Source: Shouchella lonarensis (GTDB lineage: Bacteria > Bacillota > Bacilli > Bacillales > Bacillaceae_D). Taken from it: a stretch of DNA of 64,000 nucleotides. The DNA lies in contig NZ_FMYM01000009.1 of assembly GCF_900096965.1 (NCBI RefSeq), positions 61,953-125,952 of the forward strand, in the 5' to 3' direction. Position numbers and translations under genes: made by a program. Under the pieces are notes generated by a model that saw nothing but the letters and a program-made list of their open reading frames with translations, had not been told where the DNA came from and ran no database searches. Below, piece by piece: positions 13,755 through 22,853 of this stretch (position 1 is the stretch's first letter; each line of letters opens with the position of its first letter).

Positions 13755-14582
13755 ATGTACCTTACCGTGCACTGTGATGCGTTCCAGTATCCTGATACAA
13801 CAAAACACGTATTGACAGATGTCTATGTGAAAATTGCGCAAGGAGAACGAGTGGCGATTGTTGGTGGCAATGGTTCAGGGAAGTCAACTTTTGCCCGCTT
13901 GCTTAATGGACTGCTTATCCCGACAAGCGGTGTAGTGATGGTGGACGGATTAGACACGAAATGTAAGGAAGGATGCGCATTCATTCGGAGCAAGGTCGGT
14001 TTTGTTTTCCAAAATCCTGACCATCAGTTGGTGACAAGCATTGTGGAAGATGATATTGTGTTTGGGCTAGAAAATGCCGAATGGCCAGCGGAACAAATAG
14101 CGGAACGCTTGCAACAAGTTGCGCGGCAGTTTGGGATCGAACCATTGCTAAAACGAAGTGTACATCAGTTGTCCGGCGGACAAAAACAACGTGTCGCGCT
14201 TGCCGGTGTTGTTGCACTGTCTCCAGAGGTTGTTGTGCTGGATGAAGTGACTTCAATGCTCGACCCAGAAGGGAAAGCGCAAGTAAACGCGTGCATAGAT
14301 CAGTTGCATGCAAAAGGGATGACAATCATTTCTGTAACGCATGATGTGCAAGAAATGCAACGTGCAGATCGTATTCTCGGTTTTAATGATGGACAAGTGG
14401 TCTATGACGGGACACCGGATGCGCTATTTTCTAACCGTCAGCTCGTCCAAACATTGCAAGTGACGCGCCCATTTGTTTATGAACTACAGGAACAACTGAA
14501 GCAGCGTGGCGTGCATCTACCGCACTGTGATCGCGAGGAGGCGTTGATTGAAGCGCTATGGACGTATTATTTGAAAATGTAA
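13755..14582 (+). CDS. ecfA1: ECF transporter ATPase A1
   Basis: The product has 275 residues. Walker A is GGNGSGKST, the signature is LSGGQKQRVALAG and Walker B is VVVLDEVTSML. EcfA1 and EcfA2 form the motor that, with EcfT and exchangeable S components, imports vitamins and metals. I chose ATG 13755 because it follows GAGGGGAAGG and gives the normal length; the longer frame from 13641 runs across the terminator. The 3' end overlaps ecfA2 by 25 bases. Confidence 0.95.
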   Translation: MYLTVHCDAFQYPDTTKHVLTDVYVKIAQGERVAIVGGNGSGKSTFARLLNGLLIPTSGVVMVDGLDTKCKEGCAFIRSKVGFVFQNPDHQLVTSIVEDDIVFGLENAEWPAEQIAERLQQVARQFGIEPLLKRSVHQLSGGQKQRVALAGVVALSPEVVVLDEVTSMLDPEGKAQVNACIDQLHAKGMTIISVTHDVQEMQRADRILGFNDGQVVYDGTPDALFSNRQLVQTLQVTRPFVYELQEQLKQRGVHLPHCDREEALIEALWTYYLKM

Positions 14583-15415
14583 CGTACAATTATGAGGTAG
14601 AAACTGGTCGACAGCCTATTCCAGGGTTAGTCGATGTGTCTTTTACAATTCCTTCGCGCGCTTTTGTTGCGGTCATTGGTCAAACAGGTTCAGGGAAATC
14701 GACGCTGATTCAACATTTAAACGGGCTGCTTACGCCAAATGTAGGTAAGATTCGTGTGGGTGAATATGACCTTTCATATGCTAAGCGCGCCCATGAGTTA
14801 TTTCCGTTAAGGCAGAAAGTCGGTTTTGTCTTTCAATATCCCGAAAACCAATTATTTGCGGAAAAGGTTGAAGCAGAAATTGCGTTTGGTCCGCGCCATT
14901 TTGGTTTTGATGAGCAAACGGTCAGGCGGTACGTAGATGATGCGATGGACATCATGGGTGTAGCGCAGTCACTTAAGACATGCTCTCCGTTCCACTTATC
15001 TGGGGGCGAGCAACGGCGGGTGGCGCTGGCATCTGTGCTCGCACAAAAGCCACAAATGCTCGTTTTGGACGAGCCTGGAGCGGGGCTTGATCCATTATCA
15101 AAAGCACAATTTATGCAAATGCTTATGACGTATCATCGTGACAACGGACTGACAACGTGGCTTGTGACGCATGACATGAATGACGTTGCCCGCTTTGCTG
15201 ATGTATGTGTTGTTATGCATGACGGTCGTGTGTTGACCGTGGACACACCTGCACGTATTTTCCAGTCAGAAGAAATTTGTGTCCGGGCGCATCTTTCGCA
15301 GCCAGAAGCGATGCGTTTTGCGAAAAATATGGCGCTGTCACAACCATACCCATTTTTAAAAGATGCGGCAGCACTTGCAGCGTGGCTAGAGAAGGTGGGA
15401 GGACCAACAACATGA
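14558..15415 (+). CDS. ecfA2: ECF transporter ATPase A2
   Basis: The product has 285 residues. Walker A is GQTGSGKST, the signature is LSGGEQRRVALAS and Walker B is MLVLDEPGAGLDP. It pairs with EcfA1 to power group II ECF importers at the membrane. It overlaps ecfA1 and ecfT, so the three are one translational unit. Confidence 0.95.
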   Translation: MDVLFENVTYNYEVETGRQPIPGLVDVSFTIPSRAFVAVIGQTGSGKSTLIQHLNGLLTPNVGKIRVGEYDLSYAKRAHELFPLRQKVGFVFQYPENQLFAEKVEAEIAFGPRHFGFDEQTVRRYVDDAMDIMGVAQSLKTCSPFHLSGGEQRRVALASVLAQKPQMLVLDEPGAGLDPLSKAQFMQMLMTYHRDNGLTTWLVTHDMNDVARFADVCVVMHDGRVLTVDTPARIFQSEEICVRAHLSQPEAMRFAKNMALSQPYPFLKDAAALAAWLEKVGGPTT

Positions 15416-16206
15416 AGGCACATACAATGTTACTTGGGCGCTATATACCAGGTGACTCTTTCGTACATACACTTGATGCCCGGGTAAAGTTATTGAGCGC
15501 GTTTCTGTTTTCACTTGCGTTATTCGCTATAAATGGTGCCCTTGCGTTTATAGTGGCAACGATTGCGGTCGCGCTGGGCTGGCATCTCAGCGGTGTGTCT
15601 TGGCGTATTTTAATGAAAACGTTCAAGTTATTAGGTATATTCTTGTTCATCTTCTTTATGATGCAAGTGGTTTTCGTGCGTACAGGTGAGGAGCTGGTGA
15701 CCATATTTTCATTTCCGTTGTATAAAGAAGGTGTTTTTGGCGGACTCCGTGTCGTTTGGCGCACGTTATTATTATTCATTGCCGCAACACTCCTAACGGT
15801 GACAACCTTGCCACTGCAATTGACGTCGGCGTTTGAGCGCTTATGCATGCCACTGAAAAAGGCGCGGGTGCCGGTAAGTGAACTCGCACTTGTGATGTCA
15901 GTCGCGATCCGTTTTTTACCGACACTGGCAGAAGAACTAGAGAAAATGGTGCGCGCGCAAACAGCAAGAGGGGTTGTCATTCGTGATCAGCCATTAAGGA
16001 GACGTGTACGCACAATCAGTTTTTTATTGGTTCCATTGATGGTCCGTTCATTGAAACGAGCAGAAGAATTGGCGCAAGCAATGGAAGCACGTGGGTATGT
16101 TCCGGGGAAGCACCGAACGATGTGGAAAAAAATGAAGTGGACAAAGCGTGATACATTGACGTTGCTACTATCATTTGTGCTCATCGTCGTGATGATATCG
16201 CTGTAA
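15412..16206 (+). CDS. ecfT: ECF transporter transmembrane subunit T
   Basis: The product has 264 residues from the ATG that overlaps the ecfA2 stop (ATGA). MLLGRYIPGDSFVHTLDARV at the N-terminus is typical. The coupling helices carry the two Ala-Arg-Gly motifs, seen as AQTARGVV and AMEARGYVPG. Several membrane helices precede them. It links the ATPases to S components. Confidence 0.95.
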   Translation: MKAHTMLLGRYIPGDSFVHTLDARVKLLSAFLFSLALFAINGALAFIVATIAVALGWHLSGVSWRILMKTFKLLGIFLFIFFMMQVVFVRTGEELVTIFSFPLYKEGVFGGLRVVWRTLLLFIAATLLTVTTLPLQLTSAFERLCMPLKKARVPVSELALVMSVAIRFLPTLAEELEKMVRAQTARGVVIRDQPLRRRVRTISFLLVPLMVRSLKRAEELAQAMEARGYVPGKHRTMWKKMKWTKRDTLTLLLSFVLIVVMISL

Positions 16207-16225
16207 AGTTAAAGGGGAGAAAGAC

Positions 16226-17002
16226 ATGGGAAGACGCGCATGTAAAATTAGTTACGAAGGCACGAACTATGCGGGTTATCAAGTACAGCCGCAAAAACGG
16301 ACAATTCAAGCTGCGCTTGAACAAGCGCTAACGGAGGTCCATAAAGGGATGCACATCCCTGTCGTTGCCTCAGGACGCACCGATGCCGGTGTGCACGCCT
16401 ATGGTCAAGTGATTCATTTTGATACACCGCTCGCACTCCCAGATGAAAAATGGCCGTATGCGCTCAATCCAAAGTTGCCAGCAGATATTCAAGTAGAAGA
16501 AGTAAAGACCGTACCAGACACATTTCACGCCCGTTATGATACGGTTGCCAAGGAATATCGCTATATGGTGATGTGCGGGGCACGTCCGAATATTTTTAGG
16601 CGCCATCAAGCTGTACACATTCGAGAACGGCTTGATGTGCCAGCGATGCAAACGGCGGCGCGACATTTACTCGGGACACACGACTTTTCGTCATTTTGCG
16701 CTGCGAATACGAACATTAGCCACAAAGTACGGACGATTACGCACGCTTGTGTGCAGCCGCAAGGGGATGAGCTTGTGTTTATTGCTCGTGGGGACGGTTT
16801 TTTGTATAATATGGTTCGAATTATTGTAGGAACACTGCTAGAAGTAGGGGTAGGAAAGCGTCATGCTGATGATTTAAAGCAGATTATTGTGGCAGAAGAC
16901 CGCGAGCAAGCAGGGAAGACCGCACCGGCGCATGGGTTGTATTTATGGCAGGTGGATTATGAGGAGTCACTTTTTACGTTTGATAGGCGGGAAGGATGTT
17001 AA
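16226..17002 (+). CDS. truA: tRNA pseudouridine(38-40) synthase
   Basis: The product has 258 residues. The catalytic Asp is in SGRTDAGVHAYGQ. DFSSFCAANTN and DGFLYNMVRIIVGTL are conserved. TruA modifies the anticodon stem of tRNAs. It often lies between ecfT and rplM in Bacillaceae; here a kinase-fold gene intervenes before rplM. Confidence 0.96.
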   Translation: MGRRACKISYEGTNYAGYQVQPQKRTIQAALEQALTEVHKGMHIPVVASGRTDAGVHAYGQVIHFDTPLALPDEKWPYALNPKLPADIQVEEVKTVPDTFHARYDTVAKEYRYMVMCGARPNIFRRHQAVHIRERLDVPAMQTAARHLLGTHDFSSFCAANTNISHKVRTITHACVQPQGDELVFIARGDGFLYNMVRIIVGTLLEVGVGKRHADDLKQIIVAEDREQAGKTAPAHGLYLWQVDYEESLFTFDRREGC

Positions 17003-17007
17003 AAGGG

Positions 17008-17045
17008 AAGCATCAAGTGGTGAGGTAGAAACTTGATGCTTTATG
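17008..17045 (+). terminator. Hairpin after truA
   Basis: AAGCATCAAGT and ACTTGATGCTT form an 11-bp stem. The following T run is short (TTAT), so termination may be partial. Confidence 0.55.
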
Positions 17046-17075
17046 ATGTGCGAAATCTCCAAAAGAGGTGTTACA

Positions 17076-17969
17076 ATGACCGACAAGGATAAACTTTTTA
17101 TGTTAAATAAAATGCTTCAAGAACGTCGCATCGTTGCAACAACAAAAATTGGTGAAGGACTTGAATCAATTGTGTATGAAGGTTTCGACCATGTCACGAA
17201 TGAGCAAGTAGCAATCAAACAAACGAGAGAGGCACACATCAATAATGGTAACGATCTCATACATGAGAGTAGAGAAATTCTTGCGCAAGAATATGCATTA
17301 CTTAAGCATTTGCAGAAAAATGGATTTACGCATAGTCCTAAACGATTGGCGTTTATCGAGACGAGCAGAGAGCCTCTATTGGTAATGGATCGTTTGTACC
17401 CAGCAAAACCGCTCAGTAACAAGGAAGTCGCAAATGTACTCGCGTCTGTGCACGCTATGCCATTGCCAACGTTCCTATTGCGAGGCATGGAAGACTATAA
17501 TGATGTTAATGAAGTGATCGTAGCGCGTCTTTCGCGGCGGTTAACAGTGATTGAAAGCTTTGTATCACTCCCTTTCTCTTTAGACCAAGTCCGCCCCTTT
17601 TTGGTTCCGGGACAGGAACATGAACAATATTGTTTGCTTCACATGGACGTGCGCCCACAAAATTTCTTAGAAAGTCAAGATGGAGAGCTCTTTTTCCTTG
17701 ATTGGAGTAATGCGTTAATTGGGCCACCTTTGTTAGAGTTTTGCAGAATGATGGAGTATGGGGACTTTGATCTTGCGTTGCCATTTGAAAAAGCGGCATT
17801 TAAAACGGTACGTGCATTATTGTACCGGTTGGATACGGCGGTCATGTTGGCCATTGTTTTTTATTCGGAGCAACGAAATGAACAGCGATTTAAACAACAA
17901 GTAAAGCGCATTTACAACATTGTCGGTGCGTTGCAGGAAGAAGTAGGGAAGGCGACGGTGCGTAAATGA
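17076..17969 (+). CDS. Phosphotransferase-fold (APH/choline kinase-like) protein
   Basis: The product has 297 residues. The catalytic loop reads LLHMDVRPQNFLE, close to the HxDxxxxN motif of aminoglycoside and choline phosphotransferases, and the metal-binding DWSN follows in FFLDWSNALIGPP. The N-lobe has VAIKQTREAH with the expected lysine. ATG 17076 follows AGAGGTG. The substrate cannot be told from sequence; it could phosphorylate a sugar, a drug or a small metabolite. It stands alone between truA and rplM. Confidence 0.7.
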   Translation: MTDKDKLFMLNKMLQERRIVATTKIGEGLESIVYEGFDHVTNEQVAIKQTREAHINNGNDLIHESREILAQEYALLKHLQKNGFTHSPKRLAFIETSREPLLVMDRLYPAKPLSNKEVANVLASVHAMPLPTFLLRGMEDYNDVNEVIVARLSRRLTVIESFVSLPFSLDQVRPFLVPGQEHEQYCLLHMDVRPQNFLESQDGELFFLDWSNALIGPPLLEFCRMMEYGDFDLALPFEKAAFKTVRALLYRLDTAVMLAIVFYSEQRNEQRFKQQVKRIYNIVGALQEEVGKATVRK

Positions 17970-18047
17970 TGATCCATATTTTAATGATTGAACTGGATTG
18001 ACATCTGTATTGCTGAGGAAATGGCGGTTCCATGAAGGGAAAAGTAG

Positions 18048-18076
18048 TTGACATCACCCGCTATATATTGTATGAT
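18048..18076 (+). promoter_or_regulatory. SigA promoter of rplM-rpsI
   Basis: A perfect TTGACA (18048-18053), a 17-base spacer and TATGAT (18071-18076) lie 165 bases before rplM. This is the best promoter in the housekeeping part of the window. Confidence 0.85.
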
Positions 18077-18084
18077 GTTAGATG

Positions 18085-18240
18085 GTAATTCTAAAGACCC
18101 ACTGCCCCGGGTTACGGAATGAATATGCATAGAAGCATGCACATATCCTCAGTAGATCAGCCAGTCTCACCGGATTTGATGTGCGTCTGCATGAATAAAA
18201 AGAACAATAGGAAGCTGTTTAATATGAAGGAGGATCATCA
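18085..18240 (+). ncRNA. Probable ribosomal-protein leader of rplM
   Basis: About 155 bases of untranslated RNA precede rplM. Several short inverted segments are visible, for example GCATGC-type pairs near 18127-18142. Firmicutes are known to carry an L13 leader at this place, and position and length fit. I did not verify a consensus fold. Confidence 0.5.
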
Positions 18241-18678
18241 ATGCGTACAACCTATATGGCAAAGTCCAATGAAGTTGAGCGTAAATGGTATGTAATTGAT
18301 GCAGAAGGTCAAACACTTGGTCGTCTTGCATCAGAAGTTGCGTCCATCTTACGTGGAAAATATAAACCAACGTTCACGCCGCATGTTGATACAGGCGATC
18401 ATGTGATCATCGTGAATGCAAGCAAGATTCACTTGACAGGAAAGAAACTACAAGACAAAATCTACTACCGTCACACAAACCACCCAGGTGGCTTAAAGCA
18501 AACGACGGCACAAGATATGCGCGCAAACAAGCCCGAGCGTATGCTAGAGTTAGCGATTAAAGGGATGTTACCAAAGAACACACTTGGTCGCAAACAAGGC
18601 ATGAAATTGCACGTATTCGCAGGCCCTGAACACAATCATCATGCACAAAAACCAGAAGCATACGAGCTTCGCGGTTAA
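18241..18678 (+). CDS. rplM: 50S ribosomal protein L13
   Basis: The product has 145 residues. It has [20 protein letters not shown] and ends [14 protein letters not shown]13 is an early 50S assembly protein. AAGGAGGATC precedes the ATG. It is followed by rpsI, the standard pair. Confidence 0.97.
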   Translation: MRTTYMAKSNEVERKWYVIDAEGQTLGRLASEVASILRGKYKPTFTPHVDTGDHVIIVNASKIHLTGKKLQDKIYYRHTNHPGGLKQTTAQDMRANKPERMLELAIKGMLPKNTLGRKQGMKLHVFAGPEHNHHAQKPEAYELRG

Positions 18679-18698
18679 TCTGTTAGGAGGTAATGACT

Positions 18699-19091
18699 TT
18701 GGCTCAAGTACAATATTATGGTACAGGTCGCCGTAAACATTCAGTTGCCCGTGTACGCCTCGTTCCTGGCGACGGTGCAATCACTGTAAACGGTCGTGAC
18801 CTTGATGAATATTTCGGTCTAGAAACATTGAAACTCATTGTCAAGCAACCACTTGTAGAAACAGGTGTGACTGGACAATATGACGTACATGTAAATGTAA
18901 ACGGTGGTGGCTTCACTGGACAAGCGGGCGCAATTCGCCACGGTGTAGCGCGTGCGCTATTACAAGTTGATCCAGAAAACCGTCCATCATTGAAATCTGC
19001 TGGTTTCCTTACACGTGATGCACGTATGAAAGAACGTAAGAAATACGGTTTGAAAGCAGCACGTCGTGCACCTCAGTTCTCAAAACGTTAA
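18699..19091 (+). CDS. rpsI: 30S ribosomal protein S9
   Basis: The product has 130 residues from a TTG at 18699, giving the usual start [20 protein letters not shown]. The ATG at 18693 lies only two bases after AGGAGG and is less likely. The C-terminal tail APQFSKR reaches the P-site tRNA. Confidence 0.96.
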   Translation: MAQVQYYGTGRRKHSVARVRLVPGDGAITVNGRDLDEYFGLETLKLIVKQPLVETGVTGQYDVHVNVNGGGFTGQAGAIRHGVARALLQVDPENRPSLKSAGFLTRDARMKERKKYGLKAARRAPQFSKR

Positions 19092-19109
19092 TACAGCAAT
19101 GTTTCCAAG

Positions 19110-19143
19110 CCTTCTCACCTTTGTGGTGGGGAGGTTGTTTTTG
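19110..19143 (+). terminator. Intrinsic terminator after rpsI
   Basis: CCTTCTCACC pairs with GGTGGGGAGG (including G-U pairs) over a five-base loop and is followed by a T-rich run. Confidence 0.8.
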
Positions 19144-19215
19144 TTGGAAAAGATTAGGTGCTCACACTTTTGGTAAATACCCTTATGTTGCTGGTGCTTC
19201 TAGTCAATATGCCCC

Positions 19216-19245
19216 TTGATTCGTTTCCTTTTTTCAGTGTATAAT
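19216..19245 (+). promoter_or_regulatory. Promoter for a putative antisense antitoxin RNA
   Basis: TTGATT (19216-19221) and TATAAT (19240-19245) with an 18-base spacer point towards the convergent toxin gene. Transcription would begin near 19252. Confidence 0.6.
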
Positions 19246-19251
19246 ATTGGT

Positions 19252-19381
19252 ATAAAGACATAAGCTAAAAAAGACCGGCAGATCATAGATCCACCGGCAT
19301 GGTTGAATGCTAGTGGCGCTAACGTCACGTTGGAACTGAAAAATAAGCCCGACGAACTTGAGCGGCTCGAGGGCTTATTTT
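19252..19381 (+). ncRNA. Putative antisense RNA antitoxin of a type I system
   Basis: The inferred transcript runs from the promoter above to the inverted repeat AAATAAGCCC / GGGCTTATTT (19341-19380). It overlaps the 3' end of the toxin mRNA. It contains a repeated ACCGGCA pair and a GCTAGTGGCGCTAAC hairpin. This layout matches TxpA/RatA-type systems; transcription itself is inferred. Confidence 0.55.
19341..19380. terminator. Bidirectional terminator of the toxin and antisense RNA
   Basis: A 10-bp stem AAATAAGCCC / GGGCTTATTT with T runs on both strands serves both convergent transcripts. Confidence 0.75.
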
Positions 19382-19464
19382 TCTTCTTTATCGCGGAACG
19401 ACAGGATCAAGACAACAACAATCGCTGTTTGCAGCATAAGCATCATTGTTTCGAACGTCGTCAT
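19375..19464 (-). CDS. Holin-like type I toxin peptide
   Basis: The product is a 29-residue peptide beginning MTTFETMMLMLQTAIVV and ending LSFRDKEEK, with one membrane helix and a charged tail. This pattern fits the putative holin-like toxin family found in Bacillales. The Shine-Dalgarno GGGAGGTG is well placed but is mirrored by CACCTCC just upstream (19487-19493 against 19471-19477), so it can be hidden in a hairpin, as is usual for type I toxin mRNAs. The stop codon lies inside the terminator hairpin. Confidence 0.75.
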   Translation of the reverse strand: MTTFETMMLMLQTAIVVVLILSFRDKEEK

Positions 19465-19600
19465 GCGTATCACCTCCCTTCTATCAGGAGGTGACGTTAC
19501 GCCTCATCTAGCTTGTTCAACTAGTAGTTATGTAGCATAAAAACGTATGTATACGCTTTCTTTTTTGAGGTTCATAAACACCAACAAGGAGAGAACAATA

Positions 19601-20197
19601 ATGGAAACAACAGTGATCGAACCGAAAATCTTGTATTATGGTACACCAGTCATTCTATTAAATACGTTAAACGAAGATGGCACCGTCAATATTAGCCCGA
19701 TGTCTTCTTCGTGGGCACTTGGTTCTTTTGTAACACTTGGTATAGGTTTAGGCGGAAAAGCCATTGAAAACTTAAAACGTCATCCCGAATGTGTCATCAA
19801 CGTACCAAGCCCGGCATTATGGAAGCATGTTGAGCGGATCGCTTCTTATACTGGGACAGACCCAGTACCGGACTGGAAGCATGAACTTGGATTTACATAC
19901 AAAAAGGACAAGCATGAAGCGAGTGGCTTAACAGCAGTGGGTGCGCATGATGTCGCACCTTCCCGGCTAGCTGAATGTCCACTGCAACTTGAAGCGAAAG
20001 TACATCACATTCGTGAGCCAGAGTATGCTTCATTTTTTGCAATTGTTGAAACGGAAGTCGTTTGTGTACACGCACGTAAAGATATTGTGCTAGATGAGCA
20101 CCATGTCGATCCGAGTAAATGGAGCCCACTCATTTACAACTTCCGTCACTATTTTGGTTTAGCTGAACAATCGCTAGGAAAAACATTCCGCGCATAA
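19601..20197 (+). CDS. Flavin reductase-like, FMN-binding split-barrel protein
   Basis: The product has 198 residues. GTPVILLNTLNEDGTVNISP and SSSWALGSFVTLGIG resemble the flavin reductase-like domain, and the segment NLKRHPECVINVP is typical of that fold. ATG 19601 follows AAGGAGAG, and an earlier in-frame start at 19547 has no such site. It stands alone. The reaction is unknown; it may be an FMN-dependent oxidoreductase. Confidence 0.7.
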   Translation: METTVIEPKILYYGTPVILLNTLNEDGTVNISPMSSSWALGSFVTLGIGLGGKAIENLKRHPECVINVPSPALWKHVERIASYTGTDPVPDWKHELGFTYKKDKHEASGLTAVGAHDVAPSRLAECPLQLEAKVHHIREPEYASFFAIVETEVVCVHARKDIVLDEHHVDPSKWSPLIYNFRHYFGLAEQSLGKTFRA

Positions 20198-20198
20198 A

Positions 20199-20243
20199 AA
20201 AGGTCAACCGGGGCACATCATTTGTGCTTCGGTTGACCTTTTA
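20199..20243. terminator. Bidirectional terminator between convergent units
   Basis: AAGGTCAACCG pairs with CGGTTGACCTT, with an inner GCACA/TGTGC pair, and T or A runs flank it on both sides. It ends both the gene at 19601 and the minus-strand peptide locus. Confidence 0.85.
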
Positions 20244-20246
20244 CAT

Positions 20247-20537
20247 TTACTTACTGATAGCTTCTGCTCTTTTTGTCCGCCAAGAGGTGAAGAGCCACAT
20301 AACGGCAAATACGATGAAAAAGGTTGCGATGAGCAGATAAAAGTAGTTTTGGCTAATTTCAAAAGATAAGCGCCCCGCGTCTGCATCAGCATCAATTGTC
20401 ACAGTATTGAACAAAAAACTTTTTGCTGTTCCTGAAAACATGTAATAGAGTGTGAACATGACGGTTACGAATGGAATGATAATAAGTGAACTAAAGGCAC
20501 CGGCTGTTAGTGCTGCTCGCAATGGTTTTTTCATCAT
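20247..20537 (-). CDS. Small two-helix membrane protein (possible immunity protein)
   Basis: The product has 96 residues with predicted helices around residues 13-37 and 65-85 and a basic cytoplasmic tail SWRTKRAEAISK. The start overlaps the stop of the preceding RRE-protease gene, so it belongs to the same operon. I recognise no family. Position at the end of a peptide export locus suggests immunity or accessory function, but that is inference. Confidence 0.6.
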   Translation of the reverse strand: MMKKPLRAALTAGAFSSLIIIPFVTVMFTLYYMFSGTAKSFLFNTVTIDADADAGRLSFEISQNYFYLLIATFFIVFAVMWLFTSWRTKRAEAISK

Positions 20538-21391
20538 AATGAAAGCCTCCTAAGTAAAAGTTGTTGAACTAAGGTGCGTCCGTCGCCAAAGAATGGATTA
20601 AGATAAAGTAAATGAAGTGAAAATAAGATGCAACTGAACACGCCAACAATAGGTGGTGTTGAAGTGGTGCTTACTAAGGTAATCAGCCCGATGAGCCCGA
20701 TCGTGCCAGGGATGAGTGGACCGAGTAATGTCGCCAGCCACATCCGCGGCATCTTTTGACTAGAGGCAGGACGGACAAATTTGATTGAAAGCCAATCATT
20801 GGCGATAAAACCAAAAGGTGTGCCGGCAATTTTTCTGCCGAGATACGTATGAAGGGCTTCATGGAGAGCGAAGCTGACAACGACGACGATGTGAAGCACT
20901 GAAAAGTAATAAACGTACAGAAGCAATTGTGGTGTTTGAAAAATAACTGCAGCCCCAGCAAACATGAGGGTGATAAAGCACCAAAAGAGCGACAACTTTT
21001 TAAATAACAGGACGAACAAGTGCATGAAAATCGGCAAAAAGTTTTTTTCGGAAATATCTGTTCGCTCATGGAAACGAGGGTGGTATTGCTGTGCGTAATA
21101 TCGTAAGACTGAGATCACTTTATTAGAAGAAGTGACACGAAAATTTAGCAAATGTTTTTCGTTCAAGGAGCGACATAATTGAATGAAATCTGTTTGTAAT
21201 TGCTCCTTACTCACAGGGAAAATGTCGTTAAGTGCTTCAATAATCATCGCGATGTTTTTTTTACCGTCAATGACAGTTAACATCGTTCTTGCCGTTGCGT
21301 TAAGTGGAAATGACTGTGTTGTCTGCTTATCTTCAATGCAGTCTGTATGAACCTCCACGCTATGAGGAATGACAGGAATGTAGTTAAACAT
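20534..21391 (-). CDS. PqqD-like (RRE) domain fused to M50-like membrane metalloprotease
   Basis: The product has 285 residues. Residues 15-85 form a winged-helix PqqD-like unit, with LNATARTMLTVIDGKKNI then a short helix pair; such RiPP recognition elements bind leader peptides. After a linker come several membrane helices. FALHEALHTYLGR near residue 175 has the zinc motif HExxH, and NPFFGDGR near residue 268 matches the NxxPxxxxDG-like third-ligand region of M50 proteases. This predicts a membrane protease that recognises a peptide precursor. The gene overlaps the permease gene upstream and the small membrane protein gene downstream. Confidence 0.7.
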   Translation of the reverse strand: MFNYIPVIPHSVEVHTDCIEDKQTTQSFPLNATARTMLTVIDGKKNIAMIIEALNDIFPVSKEQLQTDFIQLCRSLNEKHLLNFRVTSSNKVISVLRYYAQQYHPRFHERTDISEKNFLPIFMHLFVLLFKKLSLFWCFITLMFAGAAVIFQTPQLLLYVYYFSVLHIVVVVSFALHEALHTYLGRKIAGTPFGFIANDWLSIKFVRPASSQKMPRMWLATLLGPLIPGTIGLIGLITLVSTTSTPPIVGVFSCILFSLHLLYLNPFFGDGRTLVQQLLLRRLSL

Positions 21392-22853
21392 AATGTAGTC
21401 TCCATTTCGTCACATAGAAAGCGAGATAAAGCAGGATGCTTTCAAATACGATGATGATCCCTATTTTAACGCCAAGCGATAAGTTGGGAAAAAAGGTATT
21501 AATAATAAAGAACATTGGGATCACGAACACCAACAAACTTGCAAACGAGAACACCCCTGTCAAGGGGTTGTCTTTATTAATCGGAATAATTGAGCCGATG
21601 GCATAAAGTATCAAACTCGCCGTCAATAACACAGCAACACAAATGAGTAACATGTTGACGGTGAGATACGGACTGACGATAAATAAGAAAAAGACGATGA
21701 GCTGAAATAATGCAACTGCGACAAGCGCGGAAAGCTTTGCCCCAAATACCACTCGCGTCTCGAGTGCATAAAAGCGATAGAGCGGGAACATGTGCACATC
21801 ATTGCCATACGATTGCAGTGCATGCAGTGAAGCAAGGGCAGCAAGGAAATATGGTAAAATCGCGTAAACCGTTGGCGTGAATTCGAAAGAAATGACAGCG
21901 ATGAGAAGGAGTGTCACGATCATCACAAATGTGGAGATCGTTTCTTCGTGTCGGATCGCCGTTTTCAGTTCTTTCATCATCAGAGCTAAATATTTGTTTT
22001 TCGGTCCTTCTACACTAGAAAGGAGGGTGACTTGTCGTTTCTCTGGTTGGTTGTATGGCAGCAACATCGTAATAAAAGGGATTGCCACTGCCAACAAAAG
22101 GACACCTGTCACTGCAAAAATCATGGATGGGCTCGTCACCATCAGATCAAACACGACCAAAAATAGTGGCGCAAGCAAATAAAAAAGTTTATAGTCAAAA
22201 TTTGTTGCTGCTGTCGTAATTTCGTTTAGATCGAATAAAGACAAACCGAGTATGACACAAATGGCCGTGAGCGCAAACAATGACAACGACTTCGGCAACG
22301 GCAAACCAACTTTTTTCATCGAGACATAGAGGATGGTATAAGTGGCATGCGCCAAAGAAACAATCATCAATGTTTGCAACAAAATGACCGCATATAACCA
22401 ACCAATAAAACCAATGTCGATGCCGTGTACAAGCAACGATGGCAACATCATAATCGATGTAAATAGTAGTGTGGTGAATGTAATCATCGCGACGAAAGGC
22501 AAGTAGTACCCTACTTGAATATCAAACTTCGAGAGCGGGAACCAGTTTAATTGTGTCGATAAGCGGTCTTGTTCTGGTGTGATCGTTTTAAAAGCAATAT
22601 AAAGTGCCACAGAGATGACCGATGTATTCATGAGTGCCGCAAACACAAGTAACGTCAGCGATTCATGATTTCCTTGTAAAAAGGTTTCCATAATCGGGCT
22701 GGTCAATTGATAACTACCATAAGCACCAACAAACAGGATCGATCCTAAGAAAAAGACAAGCAAAATGAGTTTTTGATAGGAGTTAATGACTTTGGCGAAC
22801 TCTTTTAGCCACATTTTGAGTACAATCTTACATATTTTGAATGATTTTTTCAT
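21384..22853 (-). CDS. ABC transporter permease, large multi-span
   Basis: The product has about 489 residues from ATG 22853, which follows GCAGGAGTGATCGGT and overlaps the ATPase gene. Roughly twelve hydrophobic segments are visible. The layout resembles ABC-2 type permeases of bacteriocin or antimicrobial export and immunity systems. No peptidase or substrate domain is present. It pairs with the ATPase encoded just upstream. Confidence 0.75.
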   Translation of the reverse strand: MKKSFKICKIVLKMWLKEFAKVINSYQKLILLVFFLGSILFVGAYGSYQLTSPIMETFLQGNHESLTLLVFAALMNTSVISVALYIAFKTITPEQDRLSTQLNWFPLSKFDIQVGYYLPFVAMITFTTLLFTSIMMLPSLLVHGIDIGFIGWLYAVILLQTLMIVSLAHATYTILYVSMKKVGLPLPKSLSLFALTAICVILGLSLFDLNEITTAATNFDYKLFYLLAPLFLVVFDLMVTSPSMIFAVTGVLLLAVAIPFITMLLPYNQPEKRQVTLLSSVEGPKNKYLALMMKELKTAIRHEETISTFVMIVTLLLIAVISFEFTPTVYAILPYFLAALASLHALQSYGNDVHMFPLYRFYALETRVVFGAKLSALVAVALFQLIVFFLFIVSPYLTVNMLLICVAVLLTASLILYAIGSIIPINKDNPLTGVFSFASLLVFVIPMFFIINTFFPNLSLGVKIGIIIVFESILLYLAFYVTKWRLHYV

